From: Parapedobacter deserti
Lineage (GTDB): Bacteria > Bacteroidota > Bacteroidia > Sphingobacteriales > Sphingobacteriaceae
DNA length: 64,000 nucleotides
NCBI RefSeq assembly: GCF_042646065.1
Contig: NZ_JBHRTA010000030.1
Location: forward strand, 372,001-436,000
Direction: 5' to 3'
Shown here: in pieces, positions 34,156 to 43,231 of the stretch
Layout: every line of letters starts with the position of its first letter
How positions within the stretch are numbered: position 1 is the stretch's first letter
The notes under the pieces: generated by a model
Told to the model about the DNA's origin: nothing
Databases searched by the model: none
Seen by the model: the letters and a program-made list of their open reading frames with translations, nothing else
Translations under genes and position numbers: made by a program

Positions 34156-35337
34156 TCAGCATTTTGATGAAAAGATGACCAATGGCGCTTCATCAATGCC
34201 TTTACAGAAGAATAGGTAGGTGTCTCCACCATCCTGTATCTGGTGTTTTTTACGCAATTCTTCTGGCTTCAAAGGAAAATTCCTTGCACTGATATTACCG
34301 CGTATCGATTTTTTATTCCGTTTAAAATCAGTGTAATCTACCGTTTTATCTATACGGAAGATTCTACCTGAGAATCCGGGTATATAGTCTGTGGAGGTAT
34401 AGAGGTGGGTGTGCCGGTGAAGCTTCTTCAATTTATAGTGTTGGGCGACAAGTTTGAAAGCTCCGCATTTGAGCAGTGCTGCATCAGGTTCGTACAGGTA
34501 GTACTCCGGTAGACCGTATTCGGGCATGGCGGCTTTTTCCTCAGCGATATGGAAGGGGAAGGTGTGCTGTTGCCCGCCGTCCAGCATCACCGCAATGATG
34601 CGCGGCGTCGCGGTAGGCTTTCGGTCGAGTATGAGCAATAATTCTTTGCATTCGTTATCCATGCTGATCACATGTATCTCGCGGATGTTTTTCAGGGCAT
34701 TCATGGCGATGGAGATGTCCAGCAGTGGCGCCGCCTTGATGAACACCCTCGCGGTTTTTTCCAGCAGTTGTTCTTGGTATTTTACCACATCCGGCTCGCA
34801 ATCCTCAAGCCGGAACACCCTGCGCTGCTGCACGCGCCGCGACGGATCGATAAACATGCAGTCAAACGTATCAGTAGGTTGGTCCAAAAGGTAGGCCATG
34901 CCGTCAGATGCTACGAAGCCCATGTTGTCTGCGTTTAAGACTGAAGCATTGTGCTGGGCAATCTGTGAGAGGAGCTCAATTTTTTCGCAATGCGTTACTG
35001 ATGCGGCATGCTTGGCAAAAAAAAAGGCATCAACGCCGAATCCTCCTGTTAAGTCCGCCATTCGGCTCCCTGGAGCTATAAGGGCGGCTTTGTATTTGGC
35101 CGTCAGCTCGGATGAAGCCTGCTCTATTGCACGTTTTTCTGGGTAGTAGATACCGGTTGCATTATACCAGAGGGGTAATTTTTTACGGCACCGCCGCCGG
35201 GCATCAAGCTGTTGGGCCAATTCCAGGGAAGACACGTTTAGAAACGGACTTTTCTTAAGCGCCATACTAGCGGGATCAATCTGTTCAGGCCGTCGCAGGT
35301 ATCGTTGTACTTCCGGTTCGAGTATATGCAGGTTCAT
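34156..35337 (-). CDS. SAM-dependent methyltransferase with THUMP-like domain
   Basis: A 393-residue protein. A Rossmann methyltransferase domain occupies about residues 85-230 with motif I ADLTGGFGVDAFFFAKHA and motif IV CMFIDPSRR. The C-terminal 100 residues carry the THUMP-like and ferredoxin-like region (LKKLHRHTHLYTS, FSGRIFRID), as in the Porphyromonas PG_1098-type family. An RNA methyltransferase role is likely by fold, but the target is not known. It is the last gene of a leftward run that includes the pyruvyl transferase 12 bp upstream. Confidence 0.82.
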   Translation of the reverse strand: MNLHILEPEVQRYLRRPEQIDPASMALKKSPFLNVSSLELAQQLDARRRCRKKLPLWYNATGIYYPEKRAIEQASSELTAKYKAALIAPGSRMADLTGGFGVDAFFFAKHAASVTHCEKIELLSQIAQHNASVLNADNMGFVASDGMAYLLDQPTDTFDCMFIDPSRRVQQRRVFRLEDCEPDVVKYQEQLLEKTARVFIKAAPLLDISIAMNALKNIREIHVISMDNECKELLLILDRKPTATPRIIAVMLDGGQQHTFPFHIAEEKAAMPEYGLPEYYLYEPDAALLKCGAFKLVAQHYKLKKLHRHTHLYTSTDYIPGFSGRIFRIDKTVDYTDFKRNKKSIRGNISARNFPLKPEELRKKHQIQDGGDTYLFFCKGIDEAPLVIFSSKC

Positions 35338-35349
35338 TCGCCGTGTTCG

Positions 35350-36549
35350 TTATGGGAAGACAAGTTGGCTGATCTGTTGAAAAGATTCTTCCGCGGCCTT
35401 CAGCTGCTTTTCCTTAGACTGGTGCAGTGCGGTCCGGTCAACTCTCAGGGCTTGCCTGAAGCCTTCGGATATGCCATCCAGTGCCACAATGCCGTTTATA
35501 CCCGCTACACCCCACGTTTGTAAGTAGCTGTTCAGCTTCGGCACTGCCACGCCGACATAAGGGACAGCGTAGCTCATTGCCGTGATGGCCCCATGCAGGC
35601 TGGTTCCGATGTACACACCTGCATTGGCGATCAGATACATGATATCCCAGATGCTGACATCATCGAACACCGTACAGGGATGCGCTAGCAGTGGCGCAAT
35701 TCGTTGCAGGGCAAGATGGTCGTCATGATTCAGCGCTTTACCGATTGGGCATAAACACAGATGCATGCCCGATTCTTGGGCAATCGCATTCAGTTGCTGA
35801 GCGATGCGATTTTCGTTGTTTTTTGCATGGTTGTTTTTAATTTGGAAGAACACGTAGGTTCCTTGTTTTTCGGCTACATAGTTGCGGACCGCCGGAGAGA
35901 CCCGCTCAATTAAAACGGCGTTTGGGAAAAATTTGGACATCAGAATGGCCGAATCAGGATACAGCAGTGTCTTTATATCTTGGTTAGCGAGGTTTAGCTG
36001 TGTGGCGTTGTCGCGTACGGCGAAGTAGTCCACCTGACGCAGCTTGTCCTGTAGGGCAGGGTAACGGCTGAAAATGGAGGGATCAAGTTCCGATCCGCCA
36101 AGCGAGTTGAAGATCACTCGGTTTATTCTTGGAAAATCAGAATTGGTAAACACAAAGGGCAAGGCTGTCCGGCCGTGCAGCATCCGCCGGGCAAAAGCAT
36201 TTAGGTCAACTATCTTGTTTAGATGATGATGGAATCGATGCGTGCGCTTGAATGTCTTGTTCAGTGCCAATAGCAGCGAACTCCAAGTCACTGCCACCGC
36301 CTCTCCGCCGGCCACAACGATGCTCGTATGCCCTGTGCTTTCATCGCACCGGCGGTAAAACGCACGGATATCCGCTGTAGGTTTCCCGCCCAGCGCGCTA
36401 AGATCGCTGGATATAATACCAAAGTATGACACCTCGTAAGGGCGCCCATATGTGCTCAATTGCGCTTCGATAACTAGGGGGAACAAAAGGTCGCCATAAT
36501 TGTAGCGGTCAAAAGCCCCGATGATCAGGATATTGTTTTGTTCAGTCAA
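35350..36549 (-). CDS. Polysaccharide pyruvyl transferase family protein
   Basis: A 399-residue GT-B-like enzyme of the CsaB/WcaK family, which transfers pyruvate from PEP onto sugars of surface polysaccharide. Features are IGAFDRYNYGDLLFPLVIE at the N-terminus (phosphate-loop-like), RDNATQLNL, and the family C-terminal IGTSLHGAITAMSYAVPYVG. No other polysaccharide gene is near; it lies between a cysteine desulfurase and a methyltransferase, 12 bp from the latter, so the grouping may be only transcriptional. Confidence 0.85.
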   Translation of the reverse strand: MTEQNNILIIGAFDRYNYGDLLFPLVIEAQLSTYGRPYEVSYFGIISSDLSALGGKPTADIRAFYRRCDESTGHTSIVVAGGEAVAVTWSSLLLALNKTFKRTHRFHHHLNKIVDLNAFARRMLHGRTALPFVFTNSDFPRINRVIFNSLGGSELDPSIFSRYPALQDKLRQVDYFAVRDNATQLNLANQDIKTLLYPDSAILMSKFFPNAVLIERVSPAVRNYVAEKQGTYVFFQIKNNHAKNNENRIAQQLNAIAQESGMHLCLCPIGKALNHDDHLALQRIAPLLAHPCTVFDDVSIWDIMYLIANAGVYIGTSLHGAITAMSYAVPYVGVAVPKLNSYLQTWGVAGINGIVALDGISEGFRQALRVDRTALHQSKEKQLKAAEESFQQISQLVFP

Positions 36550-36578
36550 TCTGTTAAAAATTAGTATAAAAACTCAAT

Positions 36579-37766
36579 TTAATCTGTCAGTCCGGCCTCA
36601 TGCAGCTGCCAGATAGGAGAGGTAGCTCTCAGTTTTTCAACAGCCGCAAACACCAATTTGATGCATGTGCGGATGTCTTCACTCGTGTTGAATCTGCCCA
36701 GACTGAAGCGTAGCGCGGCGTGAGCATCGGCATCCGACAACCCCATGGCTTTCAATACATGCGACGGATCCCGTGTGCCGCTCACACAAGCCGAGCCGGA
36801 GGCGATGGCAATATCAGGTACACGGCCCATGATCTGGTCTGCCCTAAGGTGCCTGAAGGAGACATTGCTTACATTCGGCAGTCGTTGAGCTCCTCGGCCG
36901 TTTATGAATGTGGCTGGCAGTTTTGCAAGGCCGACTTCCAATTCATTGCGGAGATTGGCCAGCCGTGCAGATTCCGTTGCCATGTTTTGCGCTGCGATGG
37001 CGGCGGCTTTGCCCAGTCCCACAATACCTGGCACATTCAGCGTGCCTGCACGGAGCCTGTTTTCCTGGCTTCCGCCATGCAGGAGCGCGCCGGTTTGTAT
37101 CCGTTTGCTTCTGCGTCTTATATATAGTGCACCAACGCCCTTCGGTCCGTAAAGTTTGTGTGCGCTCAAGCACAGCAGATCCGCGCGTATTGCTTTCACA
37201 TCCACAGCAACTTTACCCGCCGCCTGCGTAGCGTCGCAGAAAAACAACACATCATGCTTTTGGGCTATTTCGCCGATCTGGGCCACCGGATGCAATACCC
37301 CGGTCTCGTTATTGGCGTACATCAGGGCTACCATTACCGTATCCTTGCGGATGGCTGATTCGAACAACGCGCTGTCGAGCGTCCCATCTGCTTCCACCGG
37401 CAGGTAAGACACCTCGGCTCCCTGCTTGTCGAGATAAGCAAAAGTATCCAGTACCGCCTTATGTTCTGTCTGGCAGGTAATGAAATGGCTACCTTTGGCG
37501 CGGTAATGCTCAAATACGCCTTTGATCGCCATGTTGATGGCTTCTGTGGCTCCTGAAGTAAATGTTATTTCGCGTGATGAGGCTCCAATAAGCCCGGCAA
37601 CCTGCTCCCTTGCGTTTTCCACCGCCGCGGCTGCTGCCCGGCCTGCGCGATGGGTCACGCTGGAGGCATTGGCGAAGTGCGTGGTAAGGAAAGGCATCAT
37701 TGCCTCCAACACCAGCGGGTCAAGCGGGGTAGTGGCATTGTTGTCCAAATATATGAGTCTTCCCAT
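36579..37766 (-). CDS. Cysteine desulfurase (IscS/NifS family)
   Basis: A PLP enzyme of 395 residues that releases sulfur from cysteine for Fe-S clusters and thiolation. LDNNATTPLDP at the start, the lysine in SAHKLYGPKGVGAL that binds PLP, and the active-site cysteine in ASGSACVSGTRDPSHVL are all present. No iscU or other isc genes are adjacent, so it may serve as the general desulfurase. It shares a 73-bp divergent control region with the OsmC gene at 37840. The ATG 37764-37766 gives the expected MGRLIYLDNNA. Confidence 0.92.
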   Translation of the reverse strand: MGRLIYLDNNATTPLDPLVLEAMMPFLTTHFANASSVTHRAGRAAAAAVENAREQVAGLIGASSREITFTSGATEAINMAIKGVFEHYRAKGSHFITCQTEHKAVLDTFAYLDKQGAEVSYLPVEADGTLDSALFESAIRKDTVMVALMYANNETGVLHPVAQIGEIAQKHDVLFFCDATQAAGKVAVDVKAIRADLLCLSAHKLYGPKGVGALYIRRRSKRIQTGALLHGGSQENRLRAGTLNVPGIVGLGKAAAIAAQNMATESARLANLRNELEVGLAKLPATFINGRGAQRLPNVSNVSFRHLRADQIMGRVPDIAIASGSACVSGTRDPSHVLKAMGLSDADAHAALRFSLGRFNTSEDIRTCIKLVFAAVEKLRATSPIWQLHEAGLTD

Positions 37767-37839
37767 GTTGCGAATTTATAAACAATTTAAGCGTAATACT
37801 TGTTCTTGAAATATACTTTACAGAAAAATAGCGAATACC

Positions 37840-38256
37840 ATGAAATTAACCAGAAAAGCAACTGCTCATTGGAAAGGCACAGGCAAAGACGGAAGCGGTA
37901 CCGTCTCTACACAGAGTACCGTGCTTGACAAAACCCAGTACTCCTATAAGACCCGCTTCGAAGACGGCGTTGGTACCAACCCGGAAGAGTTGATTGGTGC
38001 TGCCCACGCCGGTTGTTTCACCATGCAGCTCAGCTTTTTGCTCAGCGAAAAGGGATATGAACCGGACAGCCTGGACACGGAAGCAAAAGTCACGCTTGAG
38101 GACGGTAATATTACATTGATTGAGCTGGTTTTGCGGGGAGAGGTGGCGGATATTTCCGAAAGCGAATTCAAGGAAATCGCAGAAAAAGCGAAGGATATCT
38201 GTCCGGTATCCAAGCTGTTGGAGACCTCAATTGAGCTGACGGCAACATTAGCTTGA
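37840..38256 (+). CDS. osmC: OsmC family peroxiredoxin
   Basis: A 138-residue peroxidase that reduces organic and fatty-acid hydroperoxides with two redox cysteines. GAAHAGCFTMQLSFLL (about residues 49-64) and the later CPVSKLLETSIE (about residue 122) carry the catalytic pair. The length is full. It is a second, more OsmC-proper copy compared with the relative at 60663. It is followed after 87 bp by tRNA-Thr on the same strand. Confidence 0.92.
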   Translation: MKLTRKATAHWKGTGKDGSGTVSTQSTVLDKTQYSYKTRFEDGVGTNPEELIGAAHAGCFTMQLSFLLSEKGYEPDSLDTEAKVTLEDGNITLIELVLRGEVADISESEFKEIAEKAKDICPVSKLLETSIELTATLA

Positions 38257-38292
38257 CACGCGCTTGGCCGGCCAATAATGTGAGGCAGGTGT

Positions 38293-38322
38293 TTTGCAAT
38301 TGTTGAGTATCCCGTATATTTG
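38293..38322 (+). promoter_or_regulatory. Promoter of tRNA-Thr
   Basis: TTTG (38293-38296), an 18-bp spacer and TATATTTG (38315-38322), with the tRNA 5' end 22 bp downstream. Confidence 0.75.
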
Positions 38323-38343
38323 CGTCGGTAAATCTTTACCGAC

Positions 38344-38416
<73 letters not shown>

Positions 38417-38423
38417 CGTTTCC

Positions 38424-38458
38424 AAACCACATATCCCAAGGGTATGTGGTTTGCTTTT
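38424..38458 (+). terminator. Terminator of tRNA-Thr
   Basis: AAACCACATA (38424-38433) pairs with TATGTGGTTT (38443-38452), extended inside by CCC/GGG around an AA loop, and is followed by GCTTTTGTTT. It directly follows the tRNA. Confidence 0.85.
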
Positions 38459-38694
38459 GTTTAAAACGCCGTATATGCCATCAATTCGGCAATCTGGCGA
38501 GTGGCTGCATAAAGTCAAATCGGGCGAAAGGTCCCAGTTATAGCCTGCGTAGCGTTTGGTAAGATCGCATGGAATCTACAACCGGCGGACGAAAATTAGC
38601 CTCCGCGATAAGCGCCATTCAGCCCCGCCGCGGCAGCAAGCAGTGGATAATTTGGTGCGTAATATGTGCTTCACCAGTCACTAAAAACACATAA

Positions 38695-41061
38695 ATGAGC
38701 ATAATACGATATACTTCACAATATCGACATCACGTCTTTTTCTTCTTGCTGTTGTTAGTTTTGGCTAACAGGTCATTCGCGCAGGAAGGAGCTGAGCCCA
38801 TCGCAGCGGATACAGTGACGCTTGGGGAGGCGCTTGCGGCGCTTGATCCGGCTTCGGATGCTGCAACGACAGCCACACGTCGGCGGCGCCTTGGCCGATT
38901 TGATGCTCACCTTATAGACAACATACCAGTCGCCTTACTCTCCAGAGAGCTCAACCTGTTGGAAGAACGGCATGTTCTTGCTATGCGGCTGCTGGACAGT
39001 CTTGGTGCAGAGATGCTGTCAGATACCATCGCGTCGATGCGGGAAGCTGCCGAGCGGCGAGTTTCCAGGTTAAATGATTTCAAGATTTCGGTAGCCGCGT
39101 ACCGGGCCACCCTAGCGGAAGCAATCAGCGATCTTAACGAGTTGGCGAGTGACAGCTTAGTCCAATCGGGTGCTCAACGGCCGTCAGCTTCGGAAGGTTT
39201 CAATGAGTTGGACAGTCTGGATCTATTGATTCGGCGGAAAGAGATACAGGCTAAGTTGAAGCTGGATTCGCTACACTTGTTAGCGAACGAAGTAAACCGC
39301 CTGCTCCAGCACTCCGTATCGTTGCTTACTGATCTTACAGCCCGTGAGAGCAACGTACAGGTAGTGGCAGGCAGGAAAAATGCACAGCGCCTCTGGGCAG
39401 CGCCTGCTTCGTTCGACAGGCAAACCCTGGTCGGAAATTTAAGGGCGACGTATAGCGATTCGAAAGATTTTTCTAAATATTTGAAACAGACGGAATGGAC
39501 CGGCCGTATTTTCCTGCTGCTGCTGAGCGTCGGTTTCTTTTACTGGAGTTACAGAAAGGGCGTGCAGATTCATCGTTTGACGAAGAAAAATACCGATTAC
39601 AATTATGCCAGCGATATCATAAAAGCGTTAATTTTTCTTTTTACCCTGCTGCCTTTATTCAGTGTCTTCACGCCGAGTGCGGTGGTGCAGATCACGCAGT
39701 TGCTAGTGTTTGTTCTGCTGGCCGTCGAATTTAAAGCGATGATCGACAAACCGCAGCGGCAGGCGTTAACCTATTTGTTTTTATTTTACGTACTGGTCAT
39801 TTTCGCCAATACGGTGGTGGGTGCCGATTTTTTTTCGCGCTCCTTCAGCCTCTTGCTCAATGTCGTGGCCTTATATGTTTGCCATCGGATGCGTAGAGGG
39901 TCAAAAGGACGACCCCGTGCGAAGTTTAGGATCAACAAGTACCTCTTCCTTGTGTTGATACTCATTCATGTTTTTGCTATGCTGTGCAATGTGTTTGGTT
40001 ATGTCGAGTATGCGCGTTATTGGAGTATAGGGGGAGTAGTCGCTATCGTACAGTCCATTTCGTTAGTCGGGTTTTGCCATGTTGTGGTAAGTGCATTCAA
40101 ACGGCAGTTCCACTACGTCAGTATCCGTAAAACCAGCAGCCGGTTCGATAAGGTAAAAACCATGCGTAGTGTCAGAAAGTTTCTGACCGTGATATGCGTA
40201 GCGTTGGGTATGGTGGTCCTGGTAATCAATTTGCATAGCGTACAGCAATTCTTCAACTGGCTGTTCTCGGTGTTGGACGAGAAGAGGCATGTTGGCAGCA
40301 TTGCCTTTACGTTTGGCAATCTGGCCGTTGGCGTTGTTATCATCGCATCATCCAACTGGCTGCAGAAGCATCTTGCAGCGCTATTGGGCGATACAAGCCA
40401 GCCGGGCTACAATCAGACAGTGGAGCGGGGTGCCCTACATTCCCTGATGCCCCTGTTTCGACTGTTAATTATCATCGGAGGGTTTTTGATGGGAGTGAGT
40501 GCCTTGGGCATTGGATTGGATAAGCTGACCGTCATCATAAGCGCCCTGAGTGTCGGTATCGGATTCGGGCTTCAGAACATTATAAACAATTTTGTCTCGG
40601 GTATCATCCTGATCTTTGAAAAGCCGTTCCGTACCGGCGACTTCATCGAACTGGCCGATAAGAAGGGCCGCGTACAGGAAATAGGTATTCGTTCCAGCAC
40701 CTTGCTGACGCAGGAGGGGTCGGAAGTAATCATTCCTAACGGCGACCTGCTTTCCGGCCGTCTGGTCAATTGGACATTGGGCAAGTCTTATAATAGGGTC
40801 AATACGGCCATCAAAATAGCGAAAGACAGCGATATGCAGATTGTTAAGGAGGTGCTGCAGGATGTGTCGGGTAGCATCGATTATATTATGGAAGGTTCGG
40901 AAATTGAAATGCTGTATACCAGAATAGGCACAGACATGATCGAATTAAAGCTGCATGCGTGGATTGTAAATATTTACAATGAAGAGGTGTTCCGCAGCCA
41001 GCTCATCGAAGTTTTAAGCAAGGAATTCGAGAACCGGGGAATAGCCATGGTGAGTGTGTGA
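38695..41061 (+). CDS. Mechanosensitive ion channel (MscS family), long form
   Basis: A 788-residue channel. A signal peptide (HVFFFLLLLVLANRSFAQ) is followed by about 230 residues of charged, helical periplasmic extension (to about residue 262), then a multi-helix membrane region (about residues 265-610), and the MscS core: the pore-lining SALSVGIGFGLQNIINNFVS (about residues 616-635), followed by IFEKPFRTGDFIELADKKGR and the cytoplasmic beta domain VIIPNGDLLSGRLVNWTLG. The large N-terminal part resembles the MscK/MscM layout. It should release osmolytes under hypo-osmotic shock. It stands alone after tRNA-Thr. Confidence 0.9.
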   Translation: MSIIRYTSQYRHHVFFFLLLLVLANRSFAQEGAEPIAADTVTLGEALAALDPASDAATTATRRRRLGRFDAHLIDNIPVALLSRELNLLEERHVLAMRLLDSLGAEMLSDTIASMREAAERRVSRLNDFKISVAAYRATLAEAISDLNELASDSLVQSGAQRPSASEGFNELDSLDLLIRRKEIQAKLKLDSLHLLANEVNRLLQHSVSLLTDLTARESNVQVVAGRKNAQRLWAAPASFDRQTLVGNLRATYSDSKDFSKYLKQTEWTGRIFLLLLSVGFFYWSYRKGVQIHRLTKKNTDYNYASDIIKALIFLFTLLPLFSVFTPSAVVQITQLLVFVLLAVEFKAMIDKPQRQALTYLFLFYVLVIFANTVVGADFFSRSFSLLLNVVALYVCHRMRRGSKGRPRAKFRINKYLFLVLILIHVFAMLCNVFGYVEYARYWSIGGVVAIVQSISLVGFCHVVVSAFKRQFHYVSIRKTSSRFDKVKTMRSVRKFLTVICVALGMVVLVINLHSVQQFFNWLFSVLDEKRHVGSIAFTFGNLAVGVVIIASSNWLQKHLAALLGDTSQPGYNQTVERGALHSLMPLFRLLIIIGGFLMGVSALGIGLDKLTVIISALSVGIGFGLQNIINNFVSGIILIFEKPFRTGDFIELADKKGRVQEIGIRSSTLLTQEGSEVIIPNGDLLSGRLVNWTLGKSYNRVNTAIKIAKDSDMQIVKEVLQDVSGSIDYIMEGSEIEMLYTRIGTDMIELKLHAWIVNIYNEEVFRSQLIEVLSKEFENRGIAMVSV

Positions 41062-41208
41062 TATCTTTGTGTATCGCCGCTTGTGTCCTAATTTTTAGAT
41101 TATGCCAACAAAAGGGGTATGCTAGCTGTCATTCCGATAGACTGAAGTTCGGTTGAGCACCATGAAGTCATCATCGGTGTTGATTGTTGGATATGAAATT
41201 AAAAGATT

Positions 41209-42117
41209 ATGGAAACAAAGAACAATGGCGAGAAACAGCCCAACCAACCTTATGAAAAGCATCCGCAGCCACCCTTTCCTGAGCAAAAGCAGGATTATCC
41301 CGGTACCGAAGCGTTGATGCAGCCGCAGGCCGATCATGGTGAGCAAAGCTACAAAGGGTCCGGAAGACTAACCGGTAAAAAGGCCATCATCACCGGGGGC
41401 GATTCGGGTATTGGTAAGGCTGTGGCCATAGCTTTTGCCCGGGAAGGAGCTGACGTCGTGGTCAGTTACCTGAGTGACATGGAAGATGAGGATGCGGCCG
41501 ACACCGAAAAGCATGTGAAAGAAGCCGGGCGGCGGTGCATCCTGATTAAAGGAGATATCACCAGCGAGGAGCATTGTCAGTCGATCATCGCCCGTACGGT
41601 AGAAGAATTCGGACAGATCGATATTTTGGTCAATAACGCAGCCTTCCATATCTCCCGTGAAAAGCTGGAAGATATACCGGCGGAGGAGTGGCGCCATACC
41701 TTTTCGGTCAATGTGCACGCCATTTTTTACCTATGCAAAGCTGCGGTGCCCCATATGCCACCCGGCAGTTCGATCATCAATACGACCTCAGTGAACACGT
41801 TTGACCCGTCACCCGTATTGCTCCCATACGCAGCGACCAAGGCGGCTGTCGAAAATTACACCGCTAACCTGAGTCAGGTGCTGCTCACACAAGGTAAAGG
41901 CATTCGCGTGAATGCGGTGGCGCCCGGACCGGTCTGGACACCCCTGATCACGTCGACCAAAGCAGAGGATGCTCCGACATTCGGAGAGAAAACCCCAACT
42001 GGCAGACCCGGACAGCCGGCAGAGCTCGCTCCTGCGTTTGTGTTCCTAGCTTCGGAAGAGGGTAGCTACGTCTCAGGAGCTACCATTCCCGTCACAGGCG
42101 GACAGATCACGATTTAG
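41209..42117 (+). CDS. SDR family oxidoreductase (YghA/YdaD-like)
   Basis: A 302-residue NAD(P)-dependent short-chain dehydrogenase. The cofactor motif GGDSGIGKAVAIAFAREGA (about residues 63-81) and the NNAAFH strand are followed by YAATKAAVENYTANLSQ with the Tyr-x-x-x-Lys pair, and by a C-terminal VTGGQ. The unusual proline-rich start (QPNQPYEKHPQPPFPEQKQD) is typical of the YghA/GspC-like stress subfamily. Likely cytoplasmic; substrate unknown. A CinA-type gene starts 15 bp after the stop. Confidence 0.88.
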   Translation: METKNNGEKQPNQPYEKHPQPPFPEQKQDYPGTEALMQPQADHGEQSYKGSGRLTGKKAIITGGDSGIGKAVAIAFAREGADVVVSYLSDMEDEDAADTEKHVKEAGRRCILIKGDITSEEHCQSIIARTVEEFGQIDILVNNAAFHISREKLEDIPAEEWRHTFSVNVHAIFYLCKAAVPHMPPGSSIINTTSVNTFDPSPVLLPYAATKAAVENYTANLSQVLLTQGKGIRVNAVAPGPVWTPLITSTKAEDAPTFGEKTPTGRPGQPAELAPAFVFLASEEGSYVSGATIPVTGGQITI

Positions 42118-42132
42118 GGAGAAAACATCAGG

Positions 42133-42627
42133 ATGCGGCAAGACGAGCAGGTAAAAGAACATGTAGAAAATTGTAGCGCTTTGTTGGCTCGGCGGGGGCT
42201 ACATTTAGCCTTTGCCGAGAGTGCTACTGCCGGGGCGCTAGCCGCGGTCTTCTCCCAAAGCCGCGATTCTGGCGATGTATTGAAGGGAGGTGTCGTTTGT
42301 TATGATGTATGCCTGAAAGAAGATCTTCTCAAAGTGCCGAGGGCGTTGATCGAAAGGTACACGCCGGAGTCTATGGAGGTGACGCAAGCGATGACGTATC
42401 AGTTGAGGGATTTGATCGCGGCGGATATCCATATCGGGGTAACAGGATTGACAAAGCCGGGGGGGAGTGAAAGCCCGGAGAAGCCGGTTGGTACCATGTT
42501 TATCTGTCTTGTTCACCGCGATTGGGAATTGCAGGAAACGCGCGTGTTTAAAGGAGATGGGGAAGATATCATCGTTCAGACCATTGTCCATACTTGTAGG
42601 CTATTGATGGACAAGGTTGGCGGTTAA
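42133..42627 (+). CDS. CinA-family nicotinamide-nucleotide amidase-like protein
   Basis: A 164-residue protein equivalent to the C-terminal CinA domain (PncC), which deamidates nicotinamide mononucleotide in NAD recycling. Family features are FAESATAGALAAVFS with the active-site Ser and the GVTGLTKPGGSESPEKPVGTMFI stretch. The usual Cys in AESCT is replaced by Ala here (AESAT), so activity is not certain. It is 15 bp after the SDR gene and followed 78 bp later by the nuclease. Confidence 0.8.
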   Translation: MRQDEQVKEHVENCSALLARRGLHLAFAESATAGALAAVFSQSRDSGDVLKGGVVCYDVCLKEDLLKVPRALIERYTPESMEVTQAMTYQLRDLIAADIHIGVTGLTKPGGSESPEKPVGTMFICLVHRDWELQETRVFKGDGEDIIVQTIVHTCRLLMDKVGG

Positions 42628-42705
42628 TCCGTCTGCAGGTTGCGGCGGCGCTTTGGAAAAGAAATTGTATTTGGAAGCCCGCATTTTGGTGGCTACCTTC
42701 GCGCT

Positions 42706-43185
42706 GTGATACCGCGTTTGCTATTTGTTCTTCTTCTTTTTCTTCCCGAAGCGTGTGCTACCCGTTATCTTACCGGCAGCGTTGTTCACGTGGCAGACGG
42801 TGATACTTTTACGCTGCTCATTGGTGATGAGCAGCAGCGTGTTAGGCTCCACGGGGTGGATTGTCCCGAAAGAGGTCAGCCTTACAGCCGGGTCGCTACC
42901 ACCTTTGCAAAAGAGATGCTCGCTTCCGGTTCAGTGAAAGTGAAGGAAATGAATATCGACCGCTACGGGAGGGTGGTTGGTGTTGTCTATATCGCGGATA
43001 GCATCAACCTTAATGTGCGTCTGCTGAATGAGGGCCTGGCCTGGCATTACAAAGCCTACGACAACGATCCACTATGGGGTGCTATAGAATCAGATGCGCG
43101 GGAGGCACGGCGGGGCCTATGGTCAGATTCAAACGCCATCGCACCATGGCGTTGGCGAAAGGGGGTACGCGCAGAAGGCGAGTGA
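42706..43185 (+). CDS. Secreted thermonuclease-like (SNase) protein
   Basis: A staphylococcal-nuclease-like protein of about 159 residues from GTG 42706 (an alternative TTG at 42640 would add 22 residues; there is no ATG). The N-terminus is a lipoprotein-like hydrophobic stretch (PRLLFVLLLFLPEACA). The catalytic region VRLHGVDCPERGQPY holds the Asp/Arg/Glu of the active site, followed by VVGVVYIADSINLNVRLLNEGL. It should degrade RNA and DNA outside the cytoplasm. Its 3' end overlaps an alternative long frame of the following AraC gene, whose ATG at 43232 lies clear of it. Confidence 0.82.
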   Translation: MIPRLLFVLLLFLPEACATRYLTGSVVHVADGDTFTLLIGDEQQRVRLHGVDCPERGQPYSRVATTFAKEMLASGSVKVKEMNIDRYGRVVGVVYIADSINLNVRLLNEGLAWHYKAYDNDPLWGAIESDAREARRGLWSDSNAIAPWRWRKGVRAEGE

Positions 43186-43231
43186 AGCCAGTCGGTTACG
43201 AGCCTTGGTGACATTTTGTGCGCTACATTTG

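Noticed and set aside
41122..41346. A 74-residue minus-strand frame upstream of an SDR gene
   Set aside because: It overlaps the start of the well-supported SDR and has no features beyond hydrophobic residues.
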